Source: Streptomyces marianii (lineage in GTDB: Bacteria > Actinomycetota > Actinomycetes > Streptomycetales > Streptomycetaceae). From it: a DNA stretch of 64,000 nt. Below are positions 54,499-63,804 of this stretch, one piece after another. The stretch covers positions 8,125,501 to 8,189,500 of the forward strand of contig NZ_VAWE01000001.1 in NCBI RefSeq assembly GCF_005795905.1, read 5' to 3'. A program made the position numbers and the translations under genes. The first letter of the stretch is position 1. The number at the start of each line of letters is the position of its first letter. A model generated the notes under the pieces. The model worked only from the letters and a program-made list of their open reading frames with translations. It searched no databases and was not told where the DNA came from.

Positions 54499-55329
54499 GT
54501 GACCAAGACCGACGACATGCCTCCCATCGACGCGGCCCGCTGGCTGTACCTCTACGAGAACGACTGCCCCGCCCCGGCGGCGGCCGAACTTCCGGCCCTC
54601 GCCGCAGAACTGGCCGAGGCCCTCCGCCACCCGGACCCAAACATCCGCGACGGTGCCCCCTACGTGGTGCTGCGCACCTGGATCCAACGGGACGTCATCG
54701 ACAAGCCGATGCGCACCCGGCTGGGCACTGTGATGGCCGACCGGTTCGACGACCCTGAGACCCAGGCACGTACCTTCGCCCCGCTCGTGCTCGACATGAT
54801 CGTCGGTCGCGGCGACTTCGACCCGACGTGGCTCGCCGCCTTCCGGCGTTGGTTCCCCGCCGAGACGGACTTGCGCGGGTACGACCGCGAACTCGGCTGG
54901 CTCCACGCCGTCGCACACGGCGCCGACCTGCTGGGCGCCTTCGGGCTCCATCCGGAGGTCGACCCGAAGGAGATGCTAGACCTGGCGGCGGAGCGGCTCG
55001 TGGCCCCGACCGACGAGATCTTCGCCCAGCAGGAAGACGACCGCCTCGCCCAAGGCATCGCCCGCACGCTGACCCGCCCGGAACTCTCCGAGGCCGAGGC
55101 CACCGGCTGGCTGGACGCGATTGAGACGGACTTCGCAGCCGGCCGGCGCGGCGTTCCCACCGTGGCCGCGCACACCTCCAACGCCATGCGCACACTCAGG
55201 ATGCTGTACCTCCTCGCCGACACCGGCGTCCGGATCGACGGCGCCCCCGCCCCCGTACACCCCCCGCACGCAGAAGGGCTGAAGCGGCGCCTGACGGAGG
55301 TACTGGCCCTGGTCTTCCAGGGGGCATGA
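54499..55329 (+). CDS. DUF2785 protein
   Basis: About 276 residues, all-helical. PNIRDGAPYVVLRTWIQRDV, then MIVGRGDFDPTWLAAFRRWF, and ETDLRGYDRELGWLHAVAHG, with the paired His, match the DUF2785 proteins known from bacteria; biochemical role unknown. GTG 54499 follows GTGAGG; TTG 54469 and ATG 54517 are alternatives. The gene is intact despite being 180 bases from the dead IS5. Confidence 0.75.
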   Translation: MTKTDDMPPIDAARWLYLYENDCPAPAAAELPALAAELAEALRHPDPNIRDGAPYVVLRTWIQRDVIDKPMRTRLGTVMADRFDDPETQARTFAPLVLDMIVGRGDFDPTWLAAFRRWFPAETDLRGYDRELGWLHAVAHGADLLGAFGLHPEVDPKEMLDLAAERLVAPTDEIFAQQEDDRLAQGIARTLTRPELSEAEATGWLDAIETDFAAGRRGVPTVAAHTSNAMRTLRMLYLLADTGVRIDGAPAPVHPPHAEGLKRRLTEVLALVFQGA

Positions 55330-55892
55330 CCGCAGGTGCCACCGAGGGGCGCCCATCTCCCAGAGACGTGAGGCGTTCCCATCGATGGGCACTCGACACT
55401 AACCAGACCAGCCAGCCCAATGGTTCCTAAAACACGGCCTAACGACAAGGTCATGCCCGGTTTGCAGGTTTCCCAACGGAGTCTGTGAGGGACAAGATTG
55501 TGTGGAAGACCGCGGGCTCCGCCGACGGGTGAAGGTTCATGCCGGCAACGGCAGGCCGCTCAGCTCCATCCGCGACGTCCCTGCCGGACGGAGCGCACCC
55601 CGGCCCCTCGAGGGCCGCCACCTCCCGGAAGGGCTCCCTCCTCGATGGCCTTTCGGACATACGGGCAGCGGCGCCGGTCGTGGGCTCGTCAAGGGCTCTG
55701 GACGAACCGCAGGTCACAGACATCCGCGGTACGTCCGATCTTCGACGCGGTGAGGGGGGCGCACTTGCCCCCCGGTCGACCCGGCTGCGAGCATCCGAGC
55801 GCGCGCTGCGGCGACCGGAGCACGGGACAGACGCCGGTCGACCCCCCACCCGTTGGTTCTGCCCGTCGGACGACCAACACAGGAGTGCCTCC
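55330..55892. other. No gene recognised
   Basis: About 560 bases before the secreted repeat protein. Open phases on both strands are shadow-like. The promoter of the secreted protein gene should lie in the last 150 bases; AGGAG at 55881-55885 is its ribosome site. Confidence 0.35.
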
Positions 55893-56399
55893 ATGCTGCG
55901 CTCGAAACTCCGGTCCCTGTCAGTCGGCGTCGGCTCGGCCGTCGCCATGGTGGGTGTCGCCCTCGCCCCCACTACGGCATCCGCTGCCCCGGCGCTCCCG
56001 TCGCACACCGCGGCCGGCCCTTCAAGCACCCCCTCGCACACGGCCGCCGCCGGGTTCTGGTCGTGCACGGTCCCGCCCGGCTACACGTACAGCAACACCC
56101 AGAACACCCTGTCGTGTTCGACCAGTGGCGGGTTCCGGACGATGTACTACGTGCAGCCCCCGGCGGACGGTCTGTGGGCCTGCACCACCATGCCGGGCTT
56201 CACCTACAGCAACACCCAGAACACCCTGTCGTGCTCGACCAGCGGTGGGTTCCGCACCATGTACTACCTGCGTACGCCCAAGACGGGCCTGTGGGCCTGC
56301 ACGGTCCCGCCCGGCTTCACCTACACCAGCACTCAGAACACCTTGTCGTGTTCGACCAGCGGTGGGTTCCGCACCATGTACTACCTTCGGGCCCTCTGA
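55893..56399 (+). CDS. Secreted protein with three 39-residue cysteine repeats
   Basis: 168 residues. Sec signal peptide at 1-32 (MLRSKLRSLSVG, hydrophobic core, ASA-A), a Ser/Thr/Pro linker, then three near-identical units starting near residues 54, 93 and 132. Each has the pattern W-x-C-T-x-x-P-G-[FY]-T-Y-x-x-T-Q-N-T-L-S-C and then STSGGFRTMYY. The cysteines are C58/C75, C97/C114 and C136/C153, exactly 39 apart from unit to unit, so each unit should hold one disulfide. The protein ends right after the third unit. I recognise no named family. Possible roles are binding of surface polymer or inhibition of an enzyme. Confidence 0.8.
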   Translation: MLRSKLRSLSVGVGSAVAMVGVALAPTTASAAPALPSHTAAGPSSTPSHTAAAGFWSCTVPPGYTYSNTQNTLSCSTSGGFRTMYYVQPPADGLWACTTMPGFTYSNTQNTLSCSTSGGFRTMYYLRTPKTGLWACTVPPGFTYTSTQNTLSCSTSGGFRTMYYLRAL

Positions 56400-56667
56400 C
56401 CTCCCGCTCCGCGCGCCGCTCCGGGCGGCGCGCGGAGCGGCGCGGTCGTCGTCGGCCTCGGTGCTCCGGCCGAAGGCCAGACCGCGATCCTTCCGCGATC
56501 GCTGCCGGTCCGGCGTACGGCGGACCGGCCGGCACCGGACTGCTGAACATCCCTGCGGCCCGGATCCCTTGGACCGGTACCGCCCCCCGATCCTCCACGG
56601 CGGCGCATTCGCGACGGCGGAGCGCTGCGTCTGATCGAATGAACAAGCGCGCTGATACGCTCCGGCC

Positions 56668-58230
56668 ATGTCGTCCGAAAAGCCTTCCCTGCCGGCCCGC
56701 CCCTATGGGAGCAAACGCCGGCCGAGAACTCTCCTCGCGGCATATCTCGGGCTGTTCGTCGTCAATGTCAACGTCCTGATCACCTACGTCGGGCTCTTCG
56801 ACATACAGCGTCGTCTGGGCATGGGGGAATCCGACCTGCAATGGCTCGTGGGGGTCTACAGCATCGGTATGGCGTCGGCCACGATGATCAGCGCCACACT
56901 GGCGGACGTCTACGGCAGGAAAATCGTCTACGCGGTGAGCCTGAGCGTCTATGTCGCGTGCTCGCTGGTCGCCGCCACAACGTCAAGCGTGCTCGTCCTG
57001 GTGGTGGCGAGAGGAGTTCAGGGGGTTTCGGCCGCTGCGGTCATTGTCACCTCGCTCGCCCTTGTGAGCAGGGTGAGCACCACCCCGGAGGCGAGAACGA
57101 AGGCTGTCGGAACCTGGGTTGCCGTGGGAAGCGTGGCAGTGGCCATGGGGCCGCCCGTGGGAGGAATCCTGGTTCAGTTCATGGGCTGGCGCGCCCTCTT
57201 CTTCGCTACGGTTCCGCTGTGCGTCGTCGTGCTGGTCATCACACTCCGCTGGGCGTCCGAATCACAAGACGTGTGCATCCGCAGATTTGACTGGACGGGC
57301 CAGTTCTTCTTCATCACGACAGTGGCGTCACTGGCCTTCGTGATGATCCAGGGGCCGTCCTTCGGATGGCGCTCGAGTGTCACGCTCTCGCTGCTCGGGC
57401 TGAGTGTGCTGGGATTCCTCGCCTTTGTGGTCCGTGAATCGCGTGCCCGTTATCCCATGCTCGACGTCTCGCTGTTCCGTAGCCGGTTGTACTCGCTCGC
57501 CGTGGCCACGGTGTTTTTCGCTGCCTTCTGCAACGAAGGGGCGTTCTTCGTCGTGATGCAGTACTACCGCAGTATTCGAGAGTATTCCCCAGTGGCGGTC
57601 GGGTTCCTCGTCCTTCCGTTCGCCGCCGGATATGCGGCGGTCGCTCTGAGGGCCGCAAGGCTGCGGAGGAGATTCGGCCTGCGGCGCTTGCTCCTGTCCG
57701 GTCAGGCGGGTCTGCTGCTCGGTCTGCTCACCATGGTGTTCGGCTTTCCCGTGGGCAGAGGCACGGTCCTGCTCGGCATGGCCGTCGTCGGTATGGCTTC
57801 GGCCCTGGTCATCACTCCGGTTGTGGCACTGGTGCTGGAGGTCATGCCGCCGGACCGGTCGGGCATGGCGTCCGGAATCGTGAACACCCAGCAACCTCTC
57901 GGCGGGGCGATGAGCTTCGCCGCACTCGGCACGGTGATGACCGTGTGGCTGGGAGTCACCCTCGGCAGGGACATCGAGCAGGTGATTCCCGATCCGGCCG
58001 AGAGCATCGGCGCCAGCCGGGAGATCATTCTGCACGCGGATCCACACACGCATGTGTCGATGAGCGCCCCCGGCGCTCAGATCCGCCACTTCGACGCGCG
58101 CCTCGCGGACATCGCAGAGCGGAACTTCATCCAGGCCGGCCAGGTCAGCCTGGGAGTCGCGGCGCTCATCGCCGCCGCCGTTCTCGCCGTGCTCTTCGCG
58201 GCGTTCCCCGGCGACGCCGACCGCCCCTGA
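56668..58230 (+). CDS. MFS transporter, DHA2-type (14-helix) drug exporter
   Basis: 520 residues. The first loop LADVYGRKIVY (G-x-x-x-D-R/x-x-G-R/K-R/K signature) and the motif C-like segment GTWVAVGSVAVAMGPPVGGILVQ are present, with about 14 hydrophobic helices. Such proteins export cationic or aromatic drugs by proton antiport. Codon use is somewhat less GC-rich than its neighbours, hinting at separate origin. The sta cluster has no exporter of its own, so this gene, 6.9 kb away, is a candidate but not more. ATG 56668; it converges on the S8 protease across a strong hairpin. Confidence 0.9.
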   Translation: MSSEKPSLPARPYGSKRRPRTLLAAYLGLFVVNVNVLITYVGLFDIQRRLGMGESDLQWLVGVYSIGMASATMISATLADVYGRKIVYAVSLSVYVACSLVAATTSSVLVLVVARGVQGVSAAAVIVTSLALVSRVSTTPEARTKAVGTWVAVGSVAVAMGPPVGGILVQFMGWRALFFATVPLCVVVLVITLRWASESQDVCIRRFDWTGQFFFITTVASLAFVMIQGPSFGWRSSVTLSLLGLSVLGFLAFVVRESRARYPMLDVSLFRSRLYSLAVATVFFAAFCNEGAFFVVMQYYRSIREYSPVAVGFLVLPFAAGYAAVALRAARLRRRFGLRRLLLSGQAGLLLGLLTMVFGFPVGRGTVLLGMAVVGMASALVITPVVALVLEVMPPDRSGMASGIVNTQQPLGGAMSFAALGTVMTVWLGVTLGRDIEQVIPDPAESIGASREIILHADPHTHVSMSAPGAQIRHFDARLADIAERNFIQAGQVSLGVAALIAAAVLAVLFAAFPGDADRP

Positions 58231-58409
58231 AACCGGCCGTGCGCCCGGGGCACGACCGGGTGGACGGCCGGGAGTGCCGCGGTGGGCCGGGAGTGCGACG
58301 GTGGGGCGGGCAGGGGCGAAGCGCGGCGTCGGGGATTCGGCACCCGCGCCGCGACGCCGTGTCCCCGCGCGTGTCGCCGCGGGATCTCGACCGGAAGCGG
58401 GGGAACGCG

Positions 58410-58444
58410 TGATCTGCCGGTGCCCAGAAGGCACCGGCAGATCA
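58410..58444. terminator. 15-bp perfect stem-loop between convergent genes
   Basis: TGATCTGCCGGTGCC (58410-58424), loop CAGAA, GGCACCGGCAGATCA (58430-58444). It lies 13 bases past the S8 protease stop and 179 past the MFS stop, so it likely ends both transcripts, mainly the protease. Confidence 0.85.
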
Positions 58445-58457
58445 GTGGGCGGAACCG

Positions 58458-60257
58458 TCAGAAGGTCAGGCCCCAGGAGTCGATGTACCCGGTGTCGCCC
58501 GAGTAGACATCGGACACCCGCAGCTTCCAGGTGCCGTTCGCCGCGACCCCGGAGGCGTCGACGGTGTAGGTGGTGAGCAGGTTCGCGGTGCTGTCGCCGG
58601 ACGCTTCCTTCAGGCGCGCCGACGAGCCGTTCGGGGCGACGATCTCGATGATCAGGTCACCGCGGTAGGTGTGCTTGATGTCCACGTCGATCTTCAGGCT
58701 CGACGGGGCGTTGCCGCTGCGCCCGGTCACCGACACGGACGAGGTCACCCAGCTGCCGTTGTCGGGGATGCTGACGTCGGCGGTGTTGCGGAAGACGTTC
58801 GAGCCCGTGGGCGTGCCGCCGCCGGCGCCGAGAGCGGCACCCGCGTCGGCGAGGCCGGCGCCGCAGCCACCGGAGCAGGAACCCGGCAGCGTGCGGGCCT
58901 TGCTCTTGATCGTCGACTCGATCTGCGCCGGGGTCAGGGACGGGTTGGCGTCGACCATCAGCGCGGCGAGGCCGGCGATGTGCGGGGCGGCCATGCTGGT
59001 GCCCTGGTAGGCGACGTAGTTCTCGCTCCCGACACTGCGCGAACCGCTGTTGAGCGTGGAGAGGATGCCGTTGGAGCTGCTCGGCGAGGTCTCGCCACCG
59101 GGGGCGGTGATGTCGACGACGGTGCCGTAGTTGGAGTAGTAGGCGCGGTTGCCCTGGCGGTCGCTCGCGGCGACGGTGATGACGTTGCTGCAGCTGGCCG
59201 GGTTGAAGTAGGCGGCGTTGGCGTTGTCGTTGCCCGCGGCGACGACGATCGTGGTCCCGCGGCCCACGGCCGCGTTGATCGCGCTCTGGGTGCCGGAGTC
59301 GCAGCCGCCCTCGCCGCCGAGGCTCATGTTGATGACGTCCGCGGGGTACGGGTTGTTCGCCACCCCCTGCACGGAGCCGCCGGACGCCCAGGTGATGGCG
59401 TCGATGATGTCGGACGTCATCCCACCGCACTTGCCGAGCACGCGCACCGGCTGGATGGTCGCGTCGTGGGCGATGCCCACCACGCCCTTGCCGTTGTCCG
59501 CGGCCGCGGCGATCGTGCCCGCGACGTGCGTGCCGTGCCAGGAGTTGTCGATGTCCTGCCCCGGCACGGGCAGGCCGGCCTCGTCGACACCGCACTCGCC
59601 GCGGTCCATCCAGTCGCCGGGGTCGGCCGCGTTGCCGTCCCTGCCGCCGCCGTCCTGGGCGATGAACGGGTCGGAGATGAAGTCGTAGCCGCTGACGACG
59701 TTGGCGGCGAGGTCCGAGTGCGCGACGTAACCGGTGTCGATCACGGCGACCTTGACGCCCTGTCCGGTGGCCTTGTCCCAGGCCGCGGGAACGTTCATGC
59801 CCGCGGTGCTCTCGAAGAGGTCCCACTGGCGGCTGTACTCCGTGTCGTTCGGGGAGACGGCCGTGGCGTACATACGGGTGTCCGGGACGACGTAGGCCAC
59901 GTCGGGGTCGGCGCGGAAGGCTTCCATGACGTCGGAGGCTTCGCCCTCGTCCAGCTTGCCGCCGAGGTCGAGAAGGGCGGCGCCGGTGCCGAGGCGGCGG
60001 TCGAAGCCGACCGACTCACCGGCCTTCTTCCCCTTGGCCTGGGCGTCCTTGTCCGCGGCGGAGTCCGATGCGGCCTCCGCCGCGCGGGACTTGTATCCGA
60101 CGATCAGGCGTTCGACGGGCGTTTCCGCGGTGGAGCTCGCCGCGGGGGCGGCGGGCTGCGGGGAGGGGGTTGCGGCGGAGGTTGCGGCTCCCGTGGCGAG
60201 AAGTGCGGTGGTCGTCACCGCGAGCACGGATATGCGAAAGGGTCTTGAACGGTTCAA
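58458..60257 (-). CDS. Secreted S8 serine protease with C-terminal P-domain
   Basis: 599 residues. Signal peptide at about 1-30; I9-like propeptide (VERLIVGYKSRAAE ... DPDVAYVVPDTRMYA); subtilisin domain with Asp in VAVIDTGY, His in HGTHVAGT, the oxyanion Asn in AAGNDNANAAY and Ser in GTSMAAPHIAG. After a Gly/Thr linker, a P-domain (about 480-599, SIPDNGSWVTSS, HTYRGDLIIEIVAPNGSSAR, WKLRVSDVYSGDTGYIDSWG) normally stabilises the enzyme. Cys pairs fit extracellular disulfides. TTG 60257 is preceded by GGAAAGG. Confidence 0.95.
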   Translation of the reverse strand: MNRSRPFRISVLAVTTTALLATGAATSAATPSPQPAAPAASSTAETPVERLIVGYKSRAAEAASDSAADKDAQAKGKKAGESVGFDRRLGTGAALLDLGGKLDEGEASDVMEAFRADPDVAYVVPDTRMYATAVSPNDTEYSRQWDLFESTAGMNVPAAWDKATGQGVKVAVIDTGYVAHSDLAANVVSGYDFISDPFIAQDGGGRDGNAADPGDWMDRGECGVDEAGLPVPGQDIDNSWHGTHVAGTIAAAADNGKGVVGIAHDATIQPVRVLGKCGGMTSDIIDAITWASGGSVQGVANNPYPADVINMSLGGEGGCDSGTQSAINAAVGRGTTIVVAAGNDNANAAYFNPASCSNVITVAASDRQGNRAYYSNYGTVVDITAPGGETSPSSSNGILSTLNSGSRSVGSENYVAYQGTSMAAPHIAGLAALMVDANPSLTPAQIESTIKSKARTLPGSCSGGCGAGLADAGAALGAGGGTPTGSNVFRNTADVSIPDNGSWVTSSVSVTGRSGNAPSSLKIDVDIKHTYRGDLIIEIVAPNGSSARLKEASGDSTANLLTTYTVDASGVAANGTWKLRVSDVYSGDTGYIDSWGLTF

Positions 60258-60685
60258 GGCGTTGCCTTTCCGGTCTGCTCCCGGCAGGTCGGACCGAATG
60301 GGTTGGTTCGGTCATGACAAGCCGGCCCCTGGCCGCGTCAGGGTGATGTGGGGGTCTGTCCAGCCGGGCGGGGCCTCGTGGGAGACCCCGCACACGGCGC
60401 AGGCCGGCCGGCGTGCATCAGGTGGTACCTCGCGGCGGATGCAGGTCGACCGGGCAAGTGGAAGGAACCTACGGCCGGAGTCCGCGTACGAATATCCGGG
60501 GCCCGGGTACTACGGATACGTGATTAACCTCTGACCAGGCGCTTGCCTGTCCGATTGATCATCGAATGCGCGTGTCATGGTGCGGATCGATCCGAGCGCA
60601 CAAGCGTATACGCGGAGATGCGGTGACCCGTGAGTGCACGCAGGGATGCGAAGCCGAGGCCGCGCACGGATACGAAGCGGATCGG
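60258..60685. other. Promoter region of the S8 protease; no gene
   Basis: About 430 bases between the protease start and the 3' end of the second LuxR regulator. I see no coding motif; the sequence is less GC-rich (near 60480-60620 many AT steps), as in real Streptomyces promoters. Confidence 0.35.
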
Positions 60686-63511
60686 TCAGGCGTCGCCTGG
60701 AGCGCCGACCGTGGCGATCCGCGTCCGCTCCGGCCCCTCCGGCGCGGCCGGCCCCCGCCACTCGGCGAGCTCCTGGCGAGAGGGCGTCCCCTGCTTCCGC
60801 ATGGCCCGGGCGACGTGCTGCTCGACCGTACGCGGTGACAGATGCAGGATCCCCGCGATCTCCTTGTTGGTGAGCCCGGCCGCCGCGAGCTCGGCGACCT
60901 CCCGTTCGCGCGGGGAGAGTTGACCCCCGTACGCGGGACGACCCGGCGGACGGCCCTCCTTGGCCGGCTGGTGACGGCGGAGCACGGCGCGGGCACGGGC
61001 GGCATCCCACACCGCGCCGAGCTCGGTGAACAGAGCCGTGCAGGACGTCAGTTCGTCGACGGCGAGGGCGGCGGCCGCTCCGGGATCGTCCTGCCGCTCG
61101 GACGAATCACGGACGTCCGCCCCGAACGCCTCGAGCGTGCAGCGTGCCGCTCCCTCGGCGGCCAGCGCCCGCGCGTAGGGGCGCGGTGCGCGATCGAAGG
61201 CCGCGGCGGCCTCACGGTACAGGGGGACGGCGTCCAGCGGGCGGCCGTCCACCTCGGCCAGTGCCGCCCGGCTCCAGCTCAACGCGGCCGTGGCGGAGGG
61301 CGCGTCCACCCCGGCCAAGCCGGACGACAACTCCTCGACCATGGCACGGGCCGCAGCCACCTCGCCCGCCCGGGCCACCGCCTCGACGGCCCAGGGAGCC
61401 AGCTCCGCGGCCCACACCCACACGCCCTTCGCCGCGGCCTTCCGCCAGGCGCTCCCGGCCTCCTCGGCCGCCGCCGGCACGTCCTGACGGGCCAGCGCCA
61501 ACCGGATCAGGGCTCCGGACGTGGCGGCGGCATGCGGCGCGGCGGCATGCTCGGCCGAGGACGCGTCAGGGCCGGCCAGCCACGAGAGCGCGGCGCCCCA
61601 GTCGCCCTGGGCGAGGGCGAGCATCCCGCGGACCATGCGCGCGTCCGCACTGATGACCGGCATGTCGGCGGTCGCGGCGACGAACTCCTCGCAGCGCTCC
61701 GCCAGCCCCGCCCAGCGCCCGGTGAACCACTCCAGCAGCAGCCTCGCGCCCAGGGCGGTGTGCTCGGTGTACGGGGCACCACTGCGTGCCGACAGCTCGA
61801 GCCCCTCGTGCAGCAGGTCCTCGGCCCCTGCGAAGTGGCCGAGCCACACCGCCGAGTCGGCGGCGTTGCACAGCCCGCGGGCGGCGTGCCGGCGGATGCC
61901 GGGGTCGGGGTGGTCGGTGGGCAGCGACTTCAGCAGGTCCCAGCCCTCGGGGTCACCGCAACTCATCGCCAGCCCGGCGCGGTTGGCCCGCACCGCCGTG
62001 CGGACGACTTCGTCACCGCTGTCGTCCGCGGCCACCGCGGCACCCTCGAGCCATGCGCGGTGGACGTCGATGGAGGAGCCGGGCCAGTACGGCATCGCGA
62101 GCGCCGACATGGCACGTGCGGACAATCCGGGGCGCTCGCTGCGAAGTTCGGCGGCGGCACGCTCCAGCTCGGTCCACCCGGTGCCGCCCATCCCGACCTG
62201 ATTGCACAGCAGCAGTCCCAGGTCGAGACGGATCTCGCCGCGCAACACGGCGGGAAGGCTCTCGTCCTCCACGATCTGCGAGAGCACCTCGACGGTCTGG
62301 TCCGAGCGCAGCCCGTTGACAGCGATGTCAGCCAGTCGCGGCGCCAGCCCGGCCCGGGCGGCACGGGGTATTTCCGGCGACGCGAGGGCCTCCTCCAGCA
62401 GCTTGATCGCTGCCTGGTGGTCTCCGGCCCCGGTGGCCAGGGCAGCGGCCCGTTCCACGGCACGCAACCAGGCCTTGACCCGGCCGGCCTCCCGGCGGTG
62501 CCGCGCGAGCGACATCCAGGGCACGGGCTGCCTGCGCACCAGCACGTCGGCGGCCCTCGCATGCAGTTCCTGCCGTACGGGGCCGGGCAGCACCCGGCGC
62601 ACGGCGCGCGCGGCGAGCGGGACGGGCCACCCGTACCGGAGGCCCGCGTACTCGGCGAGCACGGCCGCATCGAGCGCTCCGGCCAGCGCGTCGTCGAGCA
62701 CGGGGTTCCGCCCGGCTCTCCCCGCGGGCGCGGTTCCGTTCTCGCAGGCGCCGCCGGGCGGCCGACCGGACGTCGCCCCCTCGGCGACCGTCAGCAGTTC
62801 CTCCCGCGTCACCGGCTCTCCCAGCACCGCGGCGGCCCACACCACGGCCCGCTGCGACGCGGGCAGCGAGGCCGTCCGGCTCAGCGCCAGTTCGGCGAGG
62901 CGGACGGGCACGCCCGCGGCGTCCACGTCGGCCGCGGTGTACCGCTGCAGGTCCCGTTCGCCCAGTACCACCAGCAGGTCCGTCACCACCTGCGCCACAC
63001 CACCGGACTGCTCGTGCAGCCGGACGACGGCCTCGGGTGAGCATCGGTCGCCGAGGGCGGCCGCCGCGGTCCGCTGCACCTGCTCGGTGGTCCACGGCGT
63101 GACCCGGTGCTCGAGGACGACCATGTCGCGCGGGTAGCGCAGTGGCGGGGTGCCCAGCGGCAGACCGGGGTGGGGCAGTTCCTCGGGCCGGTAGAGCACC
63201 ACGGTCGCGCGCGAGGGTCGGGACCGTTCCAGCAGCAGGCGCAGTGCGCTGCGTTCGGCGGCGTCCGCGCGGTGCAGGTCGTCGACCAGGAGCAGGACCG
63301 GCCCGTCGCCTGCCGGCTCGGGCGCGGCGGCGCCCTCGCCGCAGGTCCAGGTGAGCACCTCGGCGCCGGTGGCCTCGGGCAGATCGGCGAGACGCCGTGC
63401 GAGGTGGCTCTTTCCGGTGCCGGCGGCTCCGGCCGCAAGGACGAGCAACGGCTCGGCCGTCTCCGACGCGAGGGTCCGTCGCAGCCTGCGCTCCCAGACC
63501 GGTGTACTCAT
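60686..63511 (-). CDS. ATPase-type LuxR (LAL) transcriptional regulator
   Basis: 941 residues. Walker A GAAGTGKS (28-35), Walker B VLLLVDDLHRAD (about 73-84), a long helical middle, and a C-terminal LuxR helix-turn-helix (LSPREREVAELAAAGLTNKE, then LHLSPRTVEQHVARAMRKQG). It shares design with StaR but little sequence, and no biosynthetic target is adjacent. Start ATG 63511 has AGGGGG upstream; longer in-frame starts exist but look like non-coding extension. Divergent from a secreted-protein gene whose promoter it may influence. Confidence 0.9.
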   Translation of the reverse strand: MSTPVWERRLRRTLASETAEPLLVLAAGAAGTGKSHLARRLADLPEATGAEVLTWTCGEGAAAPEPAGDGPVLLLVDDLHRADAAERSALRLLLERSRPSRATVVLYRPEELPHPGLPLGTPPLRYPRDMVVLEHRVTPWTTEQVQRTAAAALGDRCSPEAVVRLHEQSGGVAQVVTDLLVVLGERDLQRYTAADVDAAGVPVRLAELALSRTASLPASQRAVVWAAAVLGEPVTREELLTVAEGATSGRPPGGACENGTAPAGRAGRNPVLDDALAGALDAAVLAEYAGLRYGWPVPLAARAVRRVLPGPVRQELHARAADVLVRRQPVPWMSLARHRREAGRVKAWLRAVERAAALATGAGDHQAAIKLLEEALASPEIPRAARAGLAPRLADIAVNGLRSDQTVEVLSQIVEDESLPAVLRGEIRLDLGLLLCNQVGMGGTGWTELERAAAELRSERPGLSARAMSALAMPYWPGSSIDVHRAWLEGAAVAADDSGDEVVRTAVRANRAGLAMSCGDPEGWDLLKSLPTDHPDPGIRRHAARGLCNAADSAVWLGHFAGAEDLLHEGLELSARSGAPYTEHTALGARLLLEWFTGRWAGLAERCEEFVAATADMPVISADARMVRGMLALAQGDWGAALSWLAGPDASSAEHAAAPHAAATSGALIRLALARQDVPAAAEEAGSAWRKAAAKGVWVWAAELAPWAVEAVARAGEVAAARAMVEELSSGLAGVDAPSATAALSWSRAALAEVDGRPLDAVPLYREAAAAFDRAPRPYARALAAEGAARCTLEAFGADVRDSSERQDDPGAAAALAVDELTSCTALFTELGAVWDAARARAVLRRHQPAKEGRPPGRPAYGGQLSPREREVAELAAAGLTNKEIAGILHLSPRTVEQHVARAMRKQGTPSRQELAEWRGPAAPEGPERTRIATVGAPGDA

Positions 63512-63804
63512 GCTGCCTGCCCCCTCACTGACGGCCCCCTCAGCGCCCTTGGCCATATGCCGGCCCCAAGTGTGCCGCATCGCTCGTACGTTCGGTCGAG
63601 GAGTCGGGCGGGCCCGCGTCCCGGCAGCTGCCCTCGACCGGACGCCGACGTCCTTCGCGCACGGCGCGGCCGGCCGGTGGGCGGACCGTGACGGCGCGGG
63701 TGCGGCGAGCTTCAAAGGGGATTCTCATCTCGCTCCCAGCTCGGCCACAGCCTCGTGTCCGATCTTCGAAGACGACACGGATCCCGGAAGCGGAGGAGTT
63801 TTCC

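Noticed and set aside
55451..56068. Minus-strand frame upstream of the secreted repeat protein
   Set aside because: Its last 20 codons look protein-like, but the start overlaps the secreted gene's signal peptide in antisense and no ribosome site is seen.
58671..60248. 525-residue plus-strand frame opposite the S8 protease
   Set aside because: Gly/Val/Ala/Asp-biased mirror of the protease; nothing else supports it.
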